From Agrobacterium rosae (lineage in GTDB: Bacteria > Pseudomonadota > Alphaproteobacteria > Rhizobiales > Rhizobiaceae): a stretch of 64,000 bases of DNA. The stretch covers positions 328,143 through 392,142 of the forward strand of contig NZ_NXEJ01000001.1 of NCBI RefSeq assembly GCF_002915175.1. The letters are read 5' to 3'. Position numbers and translations under genes: made by a program. Positions 10,342-18,847 of the stretch are shown here, in pieces. The stretch's first letter is position 1. Each line of letters opens with the position of its first letter. The notes beneath the pieces are model-generated. The model was given only the letters and a program-made list of their open reading frames with translations. It searched no databases and was not told the origin of the DNA.

Positions 10342-10365
10342 ACACCGCTCCGAAAGGGGCGGTGT
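10342..10365 (+). terminator. Hairpin terminator after phoB
   Basis: ACACCGCTCC (10342-10351) and GGGGCGGTGT (10356-10365) form a 10-bp stem with one G-U pair and a GAAA tetraloop. The following tail is only moderately T-rich. It is the probable end of the pst-pho transcript. Confidence 0.6.
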
Positions 10366-10397
10366 CTTGCGTTATCTTGCCCCTTGAAAGTACCATC

Positions 10398-10421
10398 AAA
10401 GCCCTTTCGGGCCGGGCTTTT
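10398..10421 (+). terminator. Second hairpin downstream of phoB
   Basis: AAAGCCC (10398-10404) pairs with GGGCTTT (10414-10420) and runs into a short T tract. It could be a back-up terminator of the pho operon, or act on either strand. The stem is short. Confidence 0.4.
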
Positions 10422-10655
10422 GGGATCGATATGAAAATCCCGTCAAACCCTAAATTGAAAATTTCGGAATTATAAGTTTGACTATAGGGCGATAACCGTC
10501 TATCAATGGCTCATCGATCTTTTGCTTGCTGAGCTTTGGTTACCGCGCGATTAGCACCGCGCTTTGAACTAACCCTTCCTTTCAAAAAAATCGCTGTACT
10601 CGCACGTAGGGCTTCTGTCCTGCGATCTATAACATATGCTTTGAAAGGGTTCATT

Positions 10656-10865
10656 ATGACCACAGGCACAGTAAAATGGTTTAACTCCACCAAGGGCTTC
10701 GGCTTCATTCAGCCTGACAACGGCGGCACAGACGCATTCGTACACATCTCCGCTGTAGAGCGTGCAGGTATGCGCGAAATCGTTGAAGGCCAGAAGCTGA
10801 GCTACGACCTTGAGCGCGACAACAAGTCGGGCAAAATGTCTGCTTGCAACCTGCAGGCTGTATAA
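10656..10865 (+). CDS. cspA: Cold-shock protein, CspA family
   Basis: Small nucleic-acid-binding protein that melts RNA structures. The 69 residues form a single cold-shock domain with both RNA-binding motifs (KGFGFIQ and DAFVHIS), starting MTTGTVKWFNSTKG as usual. An upstream in-frame start at 10536 would give a non-homologous leader and is rejected. It is flanked by a long leader and a strong terminator, so it is likely a single-gene transcript. Which paralogue of the several rhizobial csp genes this is cannot be said. Confidence 0.95.
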   Translation: MTTGTVKWFNSTKGFGFIQPDNGGTDAFVHISAVERAGMREIVEGQKLSYDLERDNKSGKMSACNLQAV

Positions 10866-10929
10866 TACGGAATCTGCTTTCCATTGACCACGGATGTACT
10901 GGCACTGTTGAAAGCATGAGACCAATCGA

Positions 10930-10957
10930 GGTCAGGCAGGTTGCCTGGCCTTTTTTT
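10930..10957 (+). terminator. Intrinsic terminator of cspA
   Basis: GGTCAGGCA (10930-10938) and TGCCTGGCC (10942-10950) form a 9-bp stem with a 3-base loop, followed directly by seven T. This is a classical Rho-independent terminator. Confidence 0.85.
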
Positions 10958-11095
10958 GTGCCGCTCGGCGGCCAAGCGCTTGAAGGTATTGCATCGTCGA
11001 GATGCACGAATACGCTTCAGGGACTAAATCTGCGTATCGTTCTTTTTAAAAAATCGATTCCGATTTTCAGTGCGATGCGGTAAGAAGGGAAATCC

Positions 11096-11317
11096 ATGTC
11101 TGACGCTCACAGCAAATCTCGCAAGCAGGCTGAAATCGCCTTCGGTGCCACGCAATCGCAGTTTTTTGCGCGCGGCCGTGCCGTTGATGAACTCAACTCC
11201 ATTGCCCAGGCTCGCGACGAAAAGACCATCCGGTTGCGCGAAGCGCGCCTTGCGAAAGAACTGGACGACAGCATGAAGCCCGCAATCATCCCAACGAAAC
11301 GCGCCAAAAAATCCTGA
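11096..11317 (+). CDS. Small hypothetical protein (73 aa), charged
   Basis: Unrecognised basic, helical protein rich in Arg, Lys, Ala and Glu with no membrane segment. The ATG follows AAGGGA at a good distance. It ends in the lysine-rich tail PTKRAKKS, which would suit nucleic-acid contact (inference only). It lies between cspA and a second small Ala/Arg-rich gene. Such genes often accompany rhizobial csp genes, but a joint function is not shown. A continuous reading frame with a ribosome site supports that it is real. Confidence 0.65.
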   Translation: MSDAHSKSRKQAEIAFGATQSQFFARGRAVDELNSIAQARDEKTIRLREARLAKELDDSMKPAIIPTKRAKKS

Positions 11318-11354
11318 CCCCCGGTCGGCGTGACGCATCAACTGGAATAGAGAT

Positions 11355-11744
11355 TTGAGAAACACTAGAAATATCAAGAACAACGAAGTTTCCGAACGTC
11401 GCGGCGCTGCCGCGGAAGCCAAGGCCGCCATGTTGAAGGCCTATCGCGAAGCCAAGGAAGCTGCCGCACCGACACTCGAAGCGAAGCAGGCGGAGCAGAT
11501 TGCTGTTGCCGAAGCACGCAGAGCGCGTCAGGCTGAACGAGACGCGCAGAAGCGCGAAGAAAAACTTCGCCTTGAGGCAGAGGCCGCGGAACGCGAAGCC
11601 GAGCTTGCAGCTGCTGCAAATGCTGAAGAAGACGCCCGCAAGGCGGCTGAAAAAAATCGTATCGCCCGCGTCGTTGAAGACGAAGCGGCCCGCAAGGCAG
11701 AACGCGACCGTCGTTACGCCAACCGCAAGGCCCGCCAGGGCTGA
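11355..11744 (+). CDS. DUF6481-like Ala/Glu/Arg-rich coiled-coil protein
   Basis: The roughly 129 residues are almost entirely charged helix with long runs of AEAR/KAAE-type sequence, predicting a single extended coiled coil. It has no Cys and no membrane segment. The composition and the ending KAERDRRYANRKARQG resemble the family annotated DUF6481 in rhizobia, from memory and not verified. The only in-frame start near the 5' end is TTG at 11355, with a weak ribosome site; ATG at 11430 would remove a quarter of the protein. It lies 37 bases after the previous small gene and is probably co-transcribed with it. Its function is unknown. Confidence 0.6.
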   Translation: MRNTRNIKNNEVSERRGAAAEAKAAMLKAYREAKEAAAPTLEAKQAEQIAVAEARRARQAERDAQKREEKLRLEAEAAEREAELAAAANAEEDARKAAEKNRIARVVEDEAARKAERDRRYANRKARQG

Positions 11745-11984
11745 AGCATTCACCCGGGATCCAGCAGCCGTTCATGCGAAGGGCTGCGATCCGGCGGGCT
11801 GGATCATCTCATCGCCGTGCTGCCGAAGCACGTTGCGCCCTGCGGCTGACTCCGCAGGCAGGCCTTGCGCCTTGCAGGAGCCGTCGAGGACGTTTCCACC
11901 AAAATGCCCCTCCATCTGTCGTGACATTCTCTCTCAAAATATAATAGCTTATGTGGCTGTGAGACACAGTGCTGGACGGATGAC

Positions 11985-12383
11985 ATGAGCACATGGCGTC
12001 GGAAGGCTATCGAGGCCGCACCGGATATTCGCAAACAAATCGAGCAGGCCTGGTCGCCAGTGGCGGCGTGGATAGAGCTGCGCGTGTTGTTTGAAGACTC
12101 CATGAAAAGCGGCGACATCGAAAAGCCCCGCCTTATCCTGGATTACGCACGCTATTGTCTCACAGCACCGCATAACGAGATCAAAACCGCCGTCGCCGTC
12201 GGCTTTATCGAACATTTGGCTGAAGACGACGAGGTACGAAACCGCCTCCCGGAGCTTATCACTGCGCAAGACGTGCACGAGTGGCGCGACATCTTGGCTT
12301 ATCACAGCGATCGCGGGGTGATCTATGCGCTGAGTAAAGCTTGCCTGCGCCAGCGGAAGCACGCGGAAATTTCCAGGCATTAA
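11985..12383 (+). CDS. Hypothetical protein (132 aa)
   Basis: Unrecognised soluble, helix-rich, acidic protein without a signal peptide, with several Trp (TWRRK, AWSPVAAWIEL, HEWRDILAY). The pattern of short paired helices is reminiscent of a HEAT-like or immunity-type fold, but no family is claimed. The frame is open throughout and ends 2 bases before a strong hairpin shared with the convergent gcrA. The 240 bases upstream hold no gene, only a perfect 7-bp hairpin at 11839-11858 without a T run. Confidence 0.6.
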   Translation: MSTWRRKAIEAAPDIRKQIEQAWSPVAAWIELRVLFEDSMKSGDIEKPRLILDYARYCLTAPHNEIKTAVAVGFIEHLAEDDEVRNRLPELITAQDVHEWRDILAYHSDRGVIYALSKACLRQRKHAEISRH

Positions 12384-12407
12384 AAAAGCGGGCCAATGGC
12401 CCGCTTT
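12382..12407 (-). terminator. Terminator of gcrA, shared with the convergent gene
   Basis: AAAGCGGGCC (12385-12394) and GGCCCGCTTT (12398-12407) make a perfect 10-bp stem with a 3-base loop. Read on the minus strand it ends in six T, a strong gcrA terminator. On the plus strand the tail is CTTTCCTCTT, weaker but probably usable by the gene ending at 12383. Confidence 0.8.
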
Positions 12408-12428
12408 CCTCTTAAAGTTCTGTAGCCT

Positions 12429-12962
12429 TTAGGCTCTGCGGCGTTCGCTGACAGGCTGGTAGGCCATCTTCGCGTGGAACTTGCAGTAGGGCGACGACTC
12501 GTGGGATTCGCAGCCGCAGAAGTGGAAATCGTCCTTCAGCGGGTCGCCGACAGGCCATTTGCAGGTGCGTTCGGTCAACTCGGTCAATGTCAGGCGAAGA
12601 GATGTCGGCAGCGATGCGTTGCTGACGGGAACATATTCCAAAACCTGCGCGGTATCGACGCCCATCTCGTCCTTCAGCGCCGTTGCGCCCGCGGTACGGA
12701 TGGTCGGACGGGCAGTGGCGGGGCGTGCCTGGAAGTTTGTTGCGCGAGGTGCGGCAGCAGCGGCTGCGGGACGCTTGGCGGCAGGACGTGTCGTTGCAAC
12801 CGTGCCACCAGCTTTCGCCCGGCCCGGAAGGTTCAAGCGGTGCACTTTACCGATGACGGCGTTGCGGCTGACGCCGCCGAGCTGCGCTGCGATTTGGCTG
12901 GCGCTCAGTCCCTCGGACCACAGGCGCTTCAGTCTTTCGACTCGTTCATCAGTCCAGTTCAT
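12429..12962 (-). CDS. gcrA: Cell-cycle regulator GcrA
   Basis: GcrA works with sigma-70 RNA polymerase at promoters carrying CcrM-methylated GANTC sites to drive cell-cycle genes in alphaproteobacteria. The N-terminus is diagnostic: MNWTDERVERLKRLWSEG, then SASQIAAQLGG and SRNAVIGKVHRLNL, the helix-turn-helix that binds DNA. A Pro/Ala/Arg-rich linker follows. The C-terminal polymerase-binding part has Cys/His residues (CKWPVGDP, FHFCG, SPYCKFHAKMAY). The ATG at 12962 gives this canonical start; the 23-residue extension upstream is rejected. At 177 residues the length fits the family. Confidence 0.95.
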   Translation of the reverse strand: MNWTDERVERLKRLWSEGLSASQIAAQLGGVSRNAVIGKVHRLNLPGRAKAGGTVATTRPAAKRPAAAAAAPRATNFQARPATARPTIRTAGATALKDEMGVDTAQVLEYVPVSNASLPTSLRLTLTELTERTCKWPVGDPLKDDFHFCGCESHESSPYCKFHAKMAYQPVSERRRA

Positions 12963-13251
12963 ACCGCTTCTCCGCTCGTCGCGCAGGCAGAATCTTGCTC
13001 TATGCCATGGAGCAAACCACGCGCAGAGCATCCGCCAGATTTTAGGTGACTAGTTCCGCCGCTTGCGTTCTAGTAATTGAGAGTTAACCTAATCGTCGGC
13101 AGACTCCGTGACAAGAGTCGGGAGAATCATCTGGAATCGATTTTCCGGTTTTCCCCAACTTGCTTCATCCGTGAGTCAGAAAAGCAACACCTTGTGGGCG
13201 CCAAATTCAGCTCTACCATGGCTTGAGAAGGCCGCAACAGGCGGACATTTG

Positions 13252-13279
13252 TTGACATCGGCAGGGGAAGTGACAATAG
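13252..13279 (+). promoter_or_regulatory. Sigma-70-like promoter for argD-argF
   Basis: A perfect -35 box TTGACA (13252-13257) is followed after 16 bases by CAATAG (13274-13279) as a -10-like box. It lies about 115 bases before argD. The predicted transcript would begin just before the 13307 hairpin. Confidence 0.45.
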
Positions 13280-13306
13280 TGCGCGCGACGTACAAGAATA
13301 CCCCAA

Positions 13307-13328
13307 GCCGCCGCGAGGCGGCATTTTT
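13307..13328 (+). terminator. Terminator hairpin in the argD leader (attenuator candidate)
   Basis: GCCGCC (13307-13312), loop GCGA and GGCGGC (13317-13322) are followed by A and five T. The position, between the probable promoter and argD, suggests premature termination control or the end of a very short leader RNA. No leader peptide rich in Arg codons was identified. Confidence 0.5.
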
Positions 13329-13395
13329 GATTTTCAGGCACGGGATGACCGATAAGCCCTATTGATAGCGCTTTTGCGCAGGGAGTGCTGCAGCC

Positions 13396-14592
13396 ATGGC
13401 CGACACCACGCCATTGTTCGATACGTTTTCCAGAGCCCCTTTGCGCTTCGAGCGCGGCGAGGGTGTATGGCTCGTGACCGAGAGCGGCGAGCGATATCTG
13501 GATTTCGGCGCGGGCGTCGCGGTCACGTCGGTCGGTCACAGCCATCCGCATATGGTGGATGCTCTGAAGGGGCAGGCCGAGAAGGTCTGGCACCTGTCCA
13601 ATCTCTATGAGGTTCCGGGCCAGGAAACATTGGCCAAGCGGCTGACGGATGCAACTTTTGCGGACAAGGTCTTCTTCACCAATTCGGGTGCAGAAGCACT
13701 GGAATGCGCAATCAAGACCGCGCGTCGTTACCATTATACCCACGGCAATCCCGAGAAGTTCCGCATCATCACCTTCGAAGGTGCGTTCCACGGGCGCACA
13801 TTGGCGACCATCGCCGCTGGCGGTCAGCCGAAATACATCGAAGGTTTCGGCCCGAAGGTCGAAGGCTTCGATCAGGTGCCGTTCAACGATCTGGAAGTAC
13901 TGAAAGCAGCGATCGTTCCGGAAACGGCGGCGTTGCTCATCGAGCCTATTCAGGGTGAGGGCGGCGTTCGTCCGGTTGCGCCGGAGTTTCTGCGGGAGTT
14001 GCGCGCACTGTGCGAAGAGCACGGCCTGTTGCTGATCTTTGACGAAGTGCAGACGGGCGTTGGCCGCACAGGCAAGTTCTTTGCCTATGAGTGGTCGGGC
14101 GTAACGCCGGATATCATGGCTATTGCCAAGGGAATCGGCGGCGGCTTCCCGTTCGGTGCCTGCCTTGCCACAGCAGAGGCCGCATCCGGCATGACGGCTG
14201 GCGTTCACGGCACGACCTATGGCGGCAATCCGCTGGCCATGGCCTGCGGTAACGCCGTGCTGGATATCGTTCTGGCTGAGGGCTTTCTCCAGCACGTGCG
14301 CGATGTCACGCTGGTGTTCCGTCAGGGGCTTGCCTCGCTAAAGGATCGTTATCCCGATGTGATCGAGGAAATTCGCGGCGAGGGGCTGCTGATCGGCGTC
14401 AAGGCGAAGGTTCCGTCGTCTGATCTGCTGCATGCCATTCGTGCCGAGCACCTTCTGGGTGTTCCAGCTGGCGATAACGTCATCCGTTTGCTGCCGCCAC
14501 TGGTCGTGACGGTGGAAGAGGCGCGCGAAGGCTTGGCACGCCTTGAACGCGCTGCGGAAGCACTCACCACGAAAATGGCAAAAAGCGCTTGA
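13396..14592 (+). CDS. argD: Acetylornithine aminotransferase ArgD
   Basis: PLP-dependent enzyme converting N-acetylglutamate semialdehyde to N-acetylornithine in arginine synthesis (often also succinyl-diaminopimelate aminotransferase). At 398 residues it is a class-III aminotransferase. It has [17 protein letters not shown] (cofactor phosphate), FEGAFHGRT, the cofactor Asp in [14 protein letters not shown] and the Schiff-base Lys in [12 protein letters not shown]. The ATG at 13396 follows GGGAG at a slightly long distance. It is followed by argF after 58 bases, a common rhizobial pairing of arginine genes in one operon. Confidence 0.95.
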   Translation: MADTTPLFDTFSRAPLRFERGEGVWLVTESGERYLDFGAGVAVTSVGHSHPHMVDALKGQAEKVWHLSNLYEVPGQETLAKRLTDATFADKVFFTNSGAEALECAIKTARRYHYTHGNPEKFRIITFEGAFHGRTLATIAAGGQPKYIEGFGPKVEGFDQVPFNDLEVLKAAIVPETAALLIEPIQGEGGVRPVAPEFLRELRALCEEHGLLLIFDEVQTGVGRTGKFFAYEWSGVTPDIMAIAKGIGGGFPFGACLATAEAASGMTAGVHGTTYGGNPLAMACGNAVLDIVLAEGFLQHVRDVTLVFRQGLASLKDRYPDVIEEIRGEGLLIGVKAKVPSSDLLHAIRAEHLLGVPAGDNVIRLLPPLVVTVEEAREGLARLERAAEALTTKMAKSA

Positions 14593-14650
14593 AAAGCGCA
14601 CTGTTCAGGCAAGCGCGTGGCGCGGCCTGCATTGATGGGACTTTATTGAA

Positions 14651-15568
14651 ATGGCATCAGCAAAGCATTTTCTAGACCTTTCGGCCGTCGGTTCGGAAGA
14701 CCTGCGGGTTATTATGGATGACGCCCGCACGCGCAAAATCGCGACCAAGAACGGAACGGCGGAAAAGCCTCTGGCTGGCAAGATGCTGGCCATGATTTTC
14801 GAAAAGCCCTCCACGCGCACTCGTGTCTCCTTCGATGTCGGCATGCGCCAGCTCGGTGGCGAGACGCTATTTCTGTCCGGTACGGAAATGCAGCTCGGCC
14901 GCGCCGAAACCATCGGCGATACGGCAAAGGTTCTGTCGCGTTACGTGGATGCCATCATGATCCGCACCACCGACCATTCGCGTCTGCTGGAGCTTGCCGA
15001 ACATGCGACCGTGCCCGTGATCAATGGTCTGACGGATGATACCCATCCCTGCCAGATCATGGCCGATATTCTGACCTTCGAAGAGCATCGCGGCCCGATC
15101 AAGGGCAAGACGATTGCCTGGACCGGTGATGGCAACAACGTGCTGCATTCGCTGGTCGAGGGCTCGGCGCGCTTCGGTTACCGCATGAACATGGCGGTGC
15201 CGATGGGGTCTGAGCCGCATGATCGGTTCATGAACTGGGCGCGCAACAATGGCGGCGAAGTCATGCTGTATCACGATGCGGAACGTGCCGTCGAAGGTGC
15301 CGATTGTGTCGTAACGGACACTTGGGTATCCATGAACCAGGAGCACAAGGCGCGTGGCCACAACGTCTTTCAGCCCTACCAGGTTAATGCCGGCCTGATG
15401 GGCAAGGCGAACAAGGACGCGCTGTTCATGCACTGCCTGCCGGCGCATCGCGGAGAAGAGGTGACGGATGAGGTCATCGATGGCCCGCAATCCGTTGTCT
15501 TTGACGAAGCGGAAAACCGCCTGCATGCGCAAAAGGCCATCATCGCCTGGTGCATGGGCGTCATCTGA
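14651..15568 (+). CDS. argF: Ornithine carbamoyltransferase ArgF
   Basis: Cytoplasmic enzyme making citrulline from ornithine and carbamoyl phosphate. The 305 residues contain the carbamoyl-phosphate loop [12 protein letters not shown], the segment [15 protein letters not shown], and the ornithine-site Cys motif [12 protein letters not shown]. These separate it from aspartate carbamoyltransferase. It is in an operon with argD. The following gene, hslO, is 270 bases downstream, and in rhizobia argD-argF-hslO is a recurrent order. Confidence 0.96.
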   Translation: MASAKHFLDLSAVGSEDLRVIMDDARTRKIATKNGTAEKPLAGKMLAMIFEKPSTRTRVSFDVGMRQLGGETLFLSGTEMQLGRAETIGDTAKVLSRYVDAIMIRTTDHSRLLELAEHATVPVINGLTDDTHPCQIMADILTFEEHRGPIKGKTIAWTGDGNNVLHSLVEGSARFGYRMNMAVPMGSEPHDRFMNWARNNGGEVMLYHDAERAVEGADCVVTDTWVSMNQEHKARGHNVFQPYQVNAGLMGKANKDALFMHCLPAHRGEEVTDEVIDGPQSVVFDEAENRLHAQKAIIAWCMGVI

Positions 15569-15840
15569 TCTGACAAACGCTGTCGAGGCGATGCGCCGTG
15601 CCGGGATGCTTGAATTTCCGGCATGGCTTCCCATCTTTAGCCCAAGTCGATGCTGCCAGATTTTGTGACGGCGGCTTTTCATCAATTGTTCACCGCAATA
15701 CCCGCCCGGACGTGGTTCCGTTTTCCCCTCCGCCGGTTTATCTATGCGAGAACGAATATCAGGCCCGTTGATCGATGCTGCTTGCGGTGTCGATTGTCTG
15801 GCGCGGCTGCGCGCCAGACGGGCATCAAGGAGTTTATGAC

Positions 15841-16833
15841 ATGGCAGATGTGACGGTAGATCTGGACACTCTCGATTTTGCAGGCGACGACAAGGTCATT
15901 CCCTTTCAGGTGGAAGGGCTAGATGTGCGCGGCCGCGCCGTGCAGGTCGGACCGCTTCTAAACTCCATTCTGGAACGGCATGAATATCCGCCCGTCGTCG
16001 CCCGTCTTCTGGCTGAAGCTGTGGTCCTGACAGCGTTGATCGGCACGTCGCTGAAATTCTCCGGTAAGTTGACCGTTCAGACCAAGAGCGATGGCCCTGT
16101 GGATCTGCTGGTCGCGGATTTTACCGCGCCTGAAAACATGCGTGCCTATGCCCGCTTCGATGAAGAGCGTCTTGCGGAAGCGACAGTTGCCGGCAATACC
16201 TCACCAGAGCAGCTTCTCGGTGCCGGTATCCTCGCCTTCACCATCGATCAGGGCGTCGGAATGCAGCCCTATCAGGGCATCGTGCCGCTGGACGGTTCTA
16301 CGCTGGAAGACATCGCAGGCGTCTATTTCCGCCAGTCGGAACAGTTGCCGACGCGGGTAAGGCTTGGCGTTGCCGAACTGTTTGATCGGGACGAGGAGGG
16401 CAAGCCACGTCATGGCTGGCGTGCCGGTGGTCTCATCGCGCAGTTTCTGCCACAGGCACCGGAACGGCTTCGTCAACGGGATTTGCATGGCGGCGACGGT
16501 GACGAGAGTGGTGTCGACGTTGCGGAAGACGACGCCTGGAACGAAGCCGTCGCCTTGATCGATACTGTTGATACGGATGAATTGACGGACCCACAGGTCC
16601 CGGCAGAGAAGCTGTTGTATCGTCTGTTCCACGAACAAGGCGTGCGCGTCTACGAACCACAATTGATCTTGGATCGCTGCAATTGCTCACGTGATAAGAT
16701 CAAGGGCGTATTATCGGGCTTTTCCGCCGAGGAAATCCGCGACAGCCAGGAGGACGGCGTCATTTCCGTCACCTGCGAATTCTGCTCGACGACCTATCAC
16801 TATCAGGTGGAAGAACTACCAGTCGAAGGTTGA
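15841..16833 (+). CDS. hslO: Redox-regulated chaperone Hsp33
   Basis: ATP-independent holdase chaperone switched on by oxidation. The 330 residues include the N-terminal substrate domain and a C-terminal zinc centre with four Cys: CNCS (CxC) and CEFC (CxxC) about 30 residues apart. The ATG at 15841 has AAGGAG upstream and gives the expected start; an upstream in-frame extension from 15775 is rejected. An acidic insert near residues 215-240 is specific to this lineage. A strong terminator follows immediately. Confidence 0.95.
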   Translation: MADVTVDLDTLDFAGDDKVIPFQVEGLDVRGRAVQVGPLLNSILERHEYPPVVARLLAEAVVLTALIGTSLKFSGKLTVQTKSDGPVDLLVADFTAPENMRAYARFDEERLAEATVAGNTSPEQLLGAGILAFTIDQGVGMQPYQGIVPLDGSTLEDIAGVYFRQSEQLPTRVRLGVAELFDRDEEGKPRHGWRAGGLIAQFLPQAPERLRQRDLHGGDGDESGVDVAEDDAWNEAVALIDTVDTDELTDPQVPAEKLLYRLFHEQGVRVYEPQLILDRCNCSRDKIKGVLSGFSAEEIRDSQEDGVISVTCEFCSTTYHYQVEELPVEG

Positions 16834-16838
16834 TGCCA

Positions 16839-16866
16839 AGGGCGGGGTAAGACCCCGCCTTTTTTA
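16839..16866 (+). terminator. Intrinsic terminator of hslO
   Basis: GGCGGGGT (16841-16848) pairs with ACCCCGCC (16852-16859) around a 3-base loop, followed by seven T. On the minus strand the stem also lies just past the apaG stop, but without a T run. Confidence 0.85.
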
Positions 16867-17256
16867 GTTCAAAACCCGTAGCAGCCCCGGACTATCGAGC
16901 GAAAACGCTGGAATTGCCACGGTGAAGACTTCGCCTGTTTCAGCCTGCATTTCATAATGGCCGAACATCAAGCCTGAGGGCGTGTCCAGCGGGCAGCCGG
17001 AGGAATATTCGTAAGTGTCGCCGGGCTTGAGATGCGGCTGTTCGCCAATCACGCCGGGGCCTGAGACTTCGTCCACCTGGCCGTTTTCATCGGTGATATG
17101 CCAGTAGCGATTGACAAGTGTTACGGCCAGATCGGAATTGTTGGAAATCACAACCGTATAGCCCCAGACGTACCGGCTATCGTCCGGGTCGGACTGCTCG
17201 TCAAGATAATAGGGGTCGACTGTGACCTCGATATCTCTTGTCAGTGCACGGTACAT
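16864..17256 (-). CDS. apaG: ApaG family protein (Co2+/Mg2+ efflux-associated)
   Basis: Small fibronectin-III-like protein of unclear biochemical role, linked in enterics to cobalt tolerance and Ap4A metabolism. The 130 residues contain the family core [60 protein letters not shown] and MFGHYEM, with the conserved GxGVxG phosphate-type loop. The length is usual. It is convergent with hslO. The 200 bases upstream, towards metZ, hold no gene. Confidence 0.95.
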   Translation of the reverse strand: MYRALTRDIEVTVDPYYLDEQSDPDDSRYVWGYTVVISNNSDLAVTLVNRYWHITDENGQVDEVSGPGVIGEQPHLKPGDTYEYSSGCPLDTPSGLMFGHYEMQAETGEVFTVAIPAFSLDSPGLLRVLN

Positions 17257-17463
17257 TCACGGGACCCTAAGTAATTGCTTCTCTTGGCACTCTACACCAA
17301 AGGCGCGGTAGATCGTCAATAAAATGCGGGCATATTAGAGGCCGTTCACAGAACTTTGCGCATTTCGCAAAGGGAACGGTAACTCTGGTTTCATGAACCC
17401 GGAATTAACATTGCGGCGGGACGTTCAATGTGGCCCGCGATTGACCGGGCCACATTACGTTCA

Positions 17464-18648
17464 TCAGGCTGAGACCTTTGCCAGCGCGGCAGCAAAATCT
17501 TCCAGCAGGTCGTCGGTATCTTCGATACCGCAGGACAGTCGAAGCGTGCCGCCGGAAATGCCCAGCTCCGCACGCGCCTCATCTGTCAGGTTCTTGTGCG
17601 TCGTCGTGCCTGGATGCGTGATCAGGCTCTTCGCGTCGCCGAGATTGTTGGAAATCTTGACGATCTCCAGCGCGTTCTGCAGCTTGAATGCCGCTTCCTT
17701 GCCGCCCTTCAGTTCAAAGCACACCAGCGTCGAGCCACCGGTCATCTGCTTGGCGATGATATCGGCCTGCGGATGGTCGGCACGGCCGGGATAGATCACC
17801 TTGGCAATCTTGCTCTGATCCGCCAGGAAATCGGCGATCTTGGCGGCATTGGCCGTCTGCTGGCGCACGCGCAGCGGCAACGTCTCGATGCCTTTCAGCA
17901 AGGTCCATGCGTTGAACGGCGACATGGCCGGGCCTGTGTGGCGGAAATAGTCCTGAAGTTCTTCCTCGATCCACTTTTTGTCGGAGAGAACGACGCCGCC
18001 CAGGCAACGACCCTGGCCATCGATATGCTTGGTTGCGGAGTAGACGACGATATGTGCTCCCAGCTCCAGCGGCTTCTGGAAAAGCGGCGTGGCAAACACG
18101 TTATCCACGACGACCTTGGCACCGATCTGGTTGGCGAGCTTCGCAACGCCAGCAATATCGACCACTTCCAGCGTTGGGTTTGTCGGGCTTTCGAGGAAAA
18201 ACAGCTTGGTGTTGGGCTGAATGGCTTTTTCCCAGTTGGCCAGATCACGGCCATCGACCAGCGTGCATTCGATGCCGTATTTCGGAGCCAGCGTCTCGAC
18301 AACCCAGCGGCAGGAGCCGAACAGGGCGCGGGCGGCAACGATGTGGTCACCTGCCTTCAACTGGCAAAGAATAGCGGCGCTGACAGCTGCCATGCCGGAG
18401 GCCGTCGCACGGGCGTCTTCGGCGCCTTCCAGCAGGCACATGCGTTTCTCGAACATGTCATTGGTCGGGCTTGCGTAACGGGCGTAGATAAAGCCTTCCG
18501 TCTCACCCTTGAAGCGCGCCTCGGCGGCCTCGGACGTGTCGTAGACGAAACCCTGTGTGAGATAGATCGCCTCAGACGTTTCGCCATAAGCGGAACGCAG
18601 TGTGCCGCCGTGTACCAGCTGTGTTGCCGGGCGCCATTTCTTGCTCAT
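17464..18648 (-). CDS. metZ: O-succinylhomoserine sulfhydrylase MetZ
   Basis: PLP enzyme that makes homocysteine directly from O-succinylhomoserine and sulfide in methionine synthesis. The 394 residues show the Cys/Met-metabolism fold: YARYASPTNDMFEKRMCLLEG, the PLP-phosphate Tyr/Arg region, cofactor Asp in VVVDNVFATPLFQ, and the Schiff-base Lys in YSATKHIDGQGR. MetY (acetylhomoserine-type) or MetB are the alternatives; the length and the RCLGG sequence after the Lys fit MetZ. The 5' leader carries a SAM-II riboswitch and terminator (listed separately), which agrees with methionine control. Confidence 0.92.
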   Translation of the reverse strand: MSKKWRPATQLVHGGTLRSAYGETSEAIYLTQGFVYDTSEAAEARFKGETEGFIYARYASPTNDMFEKRMCLLEGAEDARATASGMAAVSAAILCQLKAGDHIVAARALFGSCRWVVETLAPKYGIECTLVDGRDLANWEKAIQPNTKLFFLESPTNPTLEVVDIAGVAKLANQIGAKVVVDNVFATPLFQKPLELGAHIVVYSATKHIDGQGRCLGGVVLSDKKWIEEELQDYFRHTGPAMSPFNAWTLLKGIETLPLRVRQQTANAAKIADFLADQSKIAKVIYPGRADHPQADIIAKQMTGGSTLVCFELKGGKEAAFKLQNALEIVKISNNLGDAKSLITHPGTTTHKNLTDEARAELGISGGTLRLSCGIEDTDDLLEDFAAALAKVSA

Positions 18649-18664
18649 GTCATCACCTTACAAA

Positions 18665-18695
18665 CAAAAAAACCGGTCGCAAAAGCAGACCGGTT
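18665..18695 (-). terminator. Intrinsic terminator in the metZ leader
   Basis: On the minus strand AACCGGTC (18695-18688), a 9-base loop and GACCGGTT (18678-18671) are followed by a T run. It lies between the SAM-II aptamer and the metZ start and is the expected off-switch. The stem sequence ACCGG also occurs inside the aptamer, which would allow exclusive pairing. Confidence 0.8.
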
Positions 18696-18700
18696 ACAAG

Positions 18701-18764
18701 CGCACCCGGTCTTTTTAGCCACTTATTTAACGTGGCTGCAAGCCGACCGGCCAAATCACCACGG
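18701..18764 (-). promoter_or_regulatory. SAM-II (SAM_alpha) riboswitch of metZ
   Basis: Read on the minus strand from 18764, the leader has the SAM-II hallmarks in order: CGTGGTGATTT (P1 and first loop), GGCCGGTCGG, CTTGCAGCCACG closing P1, TTAAATAAGTGGCTAAAAAG (A-rich strand of the pseudoknot), then ACCGG. This class binds S-adenosylmethionine and is known upstream of metA and metZ-type genes in alphaproteobacteria. The following terminator suggests transcriptional control. Confidence 0.88.
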
Positions 18765-18847
18765 GATAAGAGTGCCTTAACTCCGTTAACGACTTGCGTC
18801 AATGCCCTGCTTTTGGTTTTGTCGCCGTGAAAAGGGATGATGAAAAG

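Larger units (their letters stand above)
10276..10655 (+). other. 380-bp spacer between phoB and cspA
   Basis: No gene is seen. It holds two terminator-like hairpins listed separately (10342-10365 and 10398-10421). An AT-rich stretch around 10440-10500 probably carries the cspA promoter, and the last 90 bases or so are a long untranslated leader. Long leaders are usual for cold-shock genes, where they refold with temperature. A specific fold is not claimed. Confidence 0.5.
12963..13395. other. 433-bp divergent control region gcrA/argD
   Basis: No gene is supported here. On the gcrA side an AT-rich segment near 13060-13090 may hold its promoter. On the argD side there is a sigma-70-like promoter (13252-13279), and about 30 bases further on an intrinsic-terminator hairpin (13307-13328); both are listed separately. 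GANTC methylation sites can be seen, for example GATTC-type, but none is interpreted. Confidence 0.5.

Noticed and set aside
13213-14295. 360-codon open frame antisense to argD
   Set aside because: ArgD motifs on the plus strand are unambiguous.
17596-18780. 394-codon open frame antisense to metZ
   Set aside because: It covers the SAM-II leader and metZ, which have strong evidence on the minus strand.
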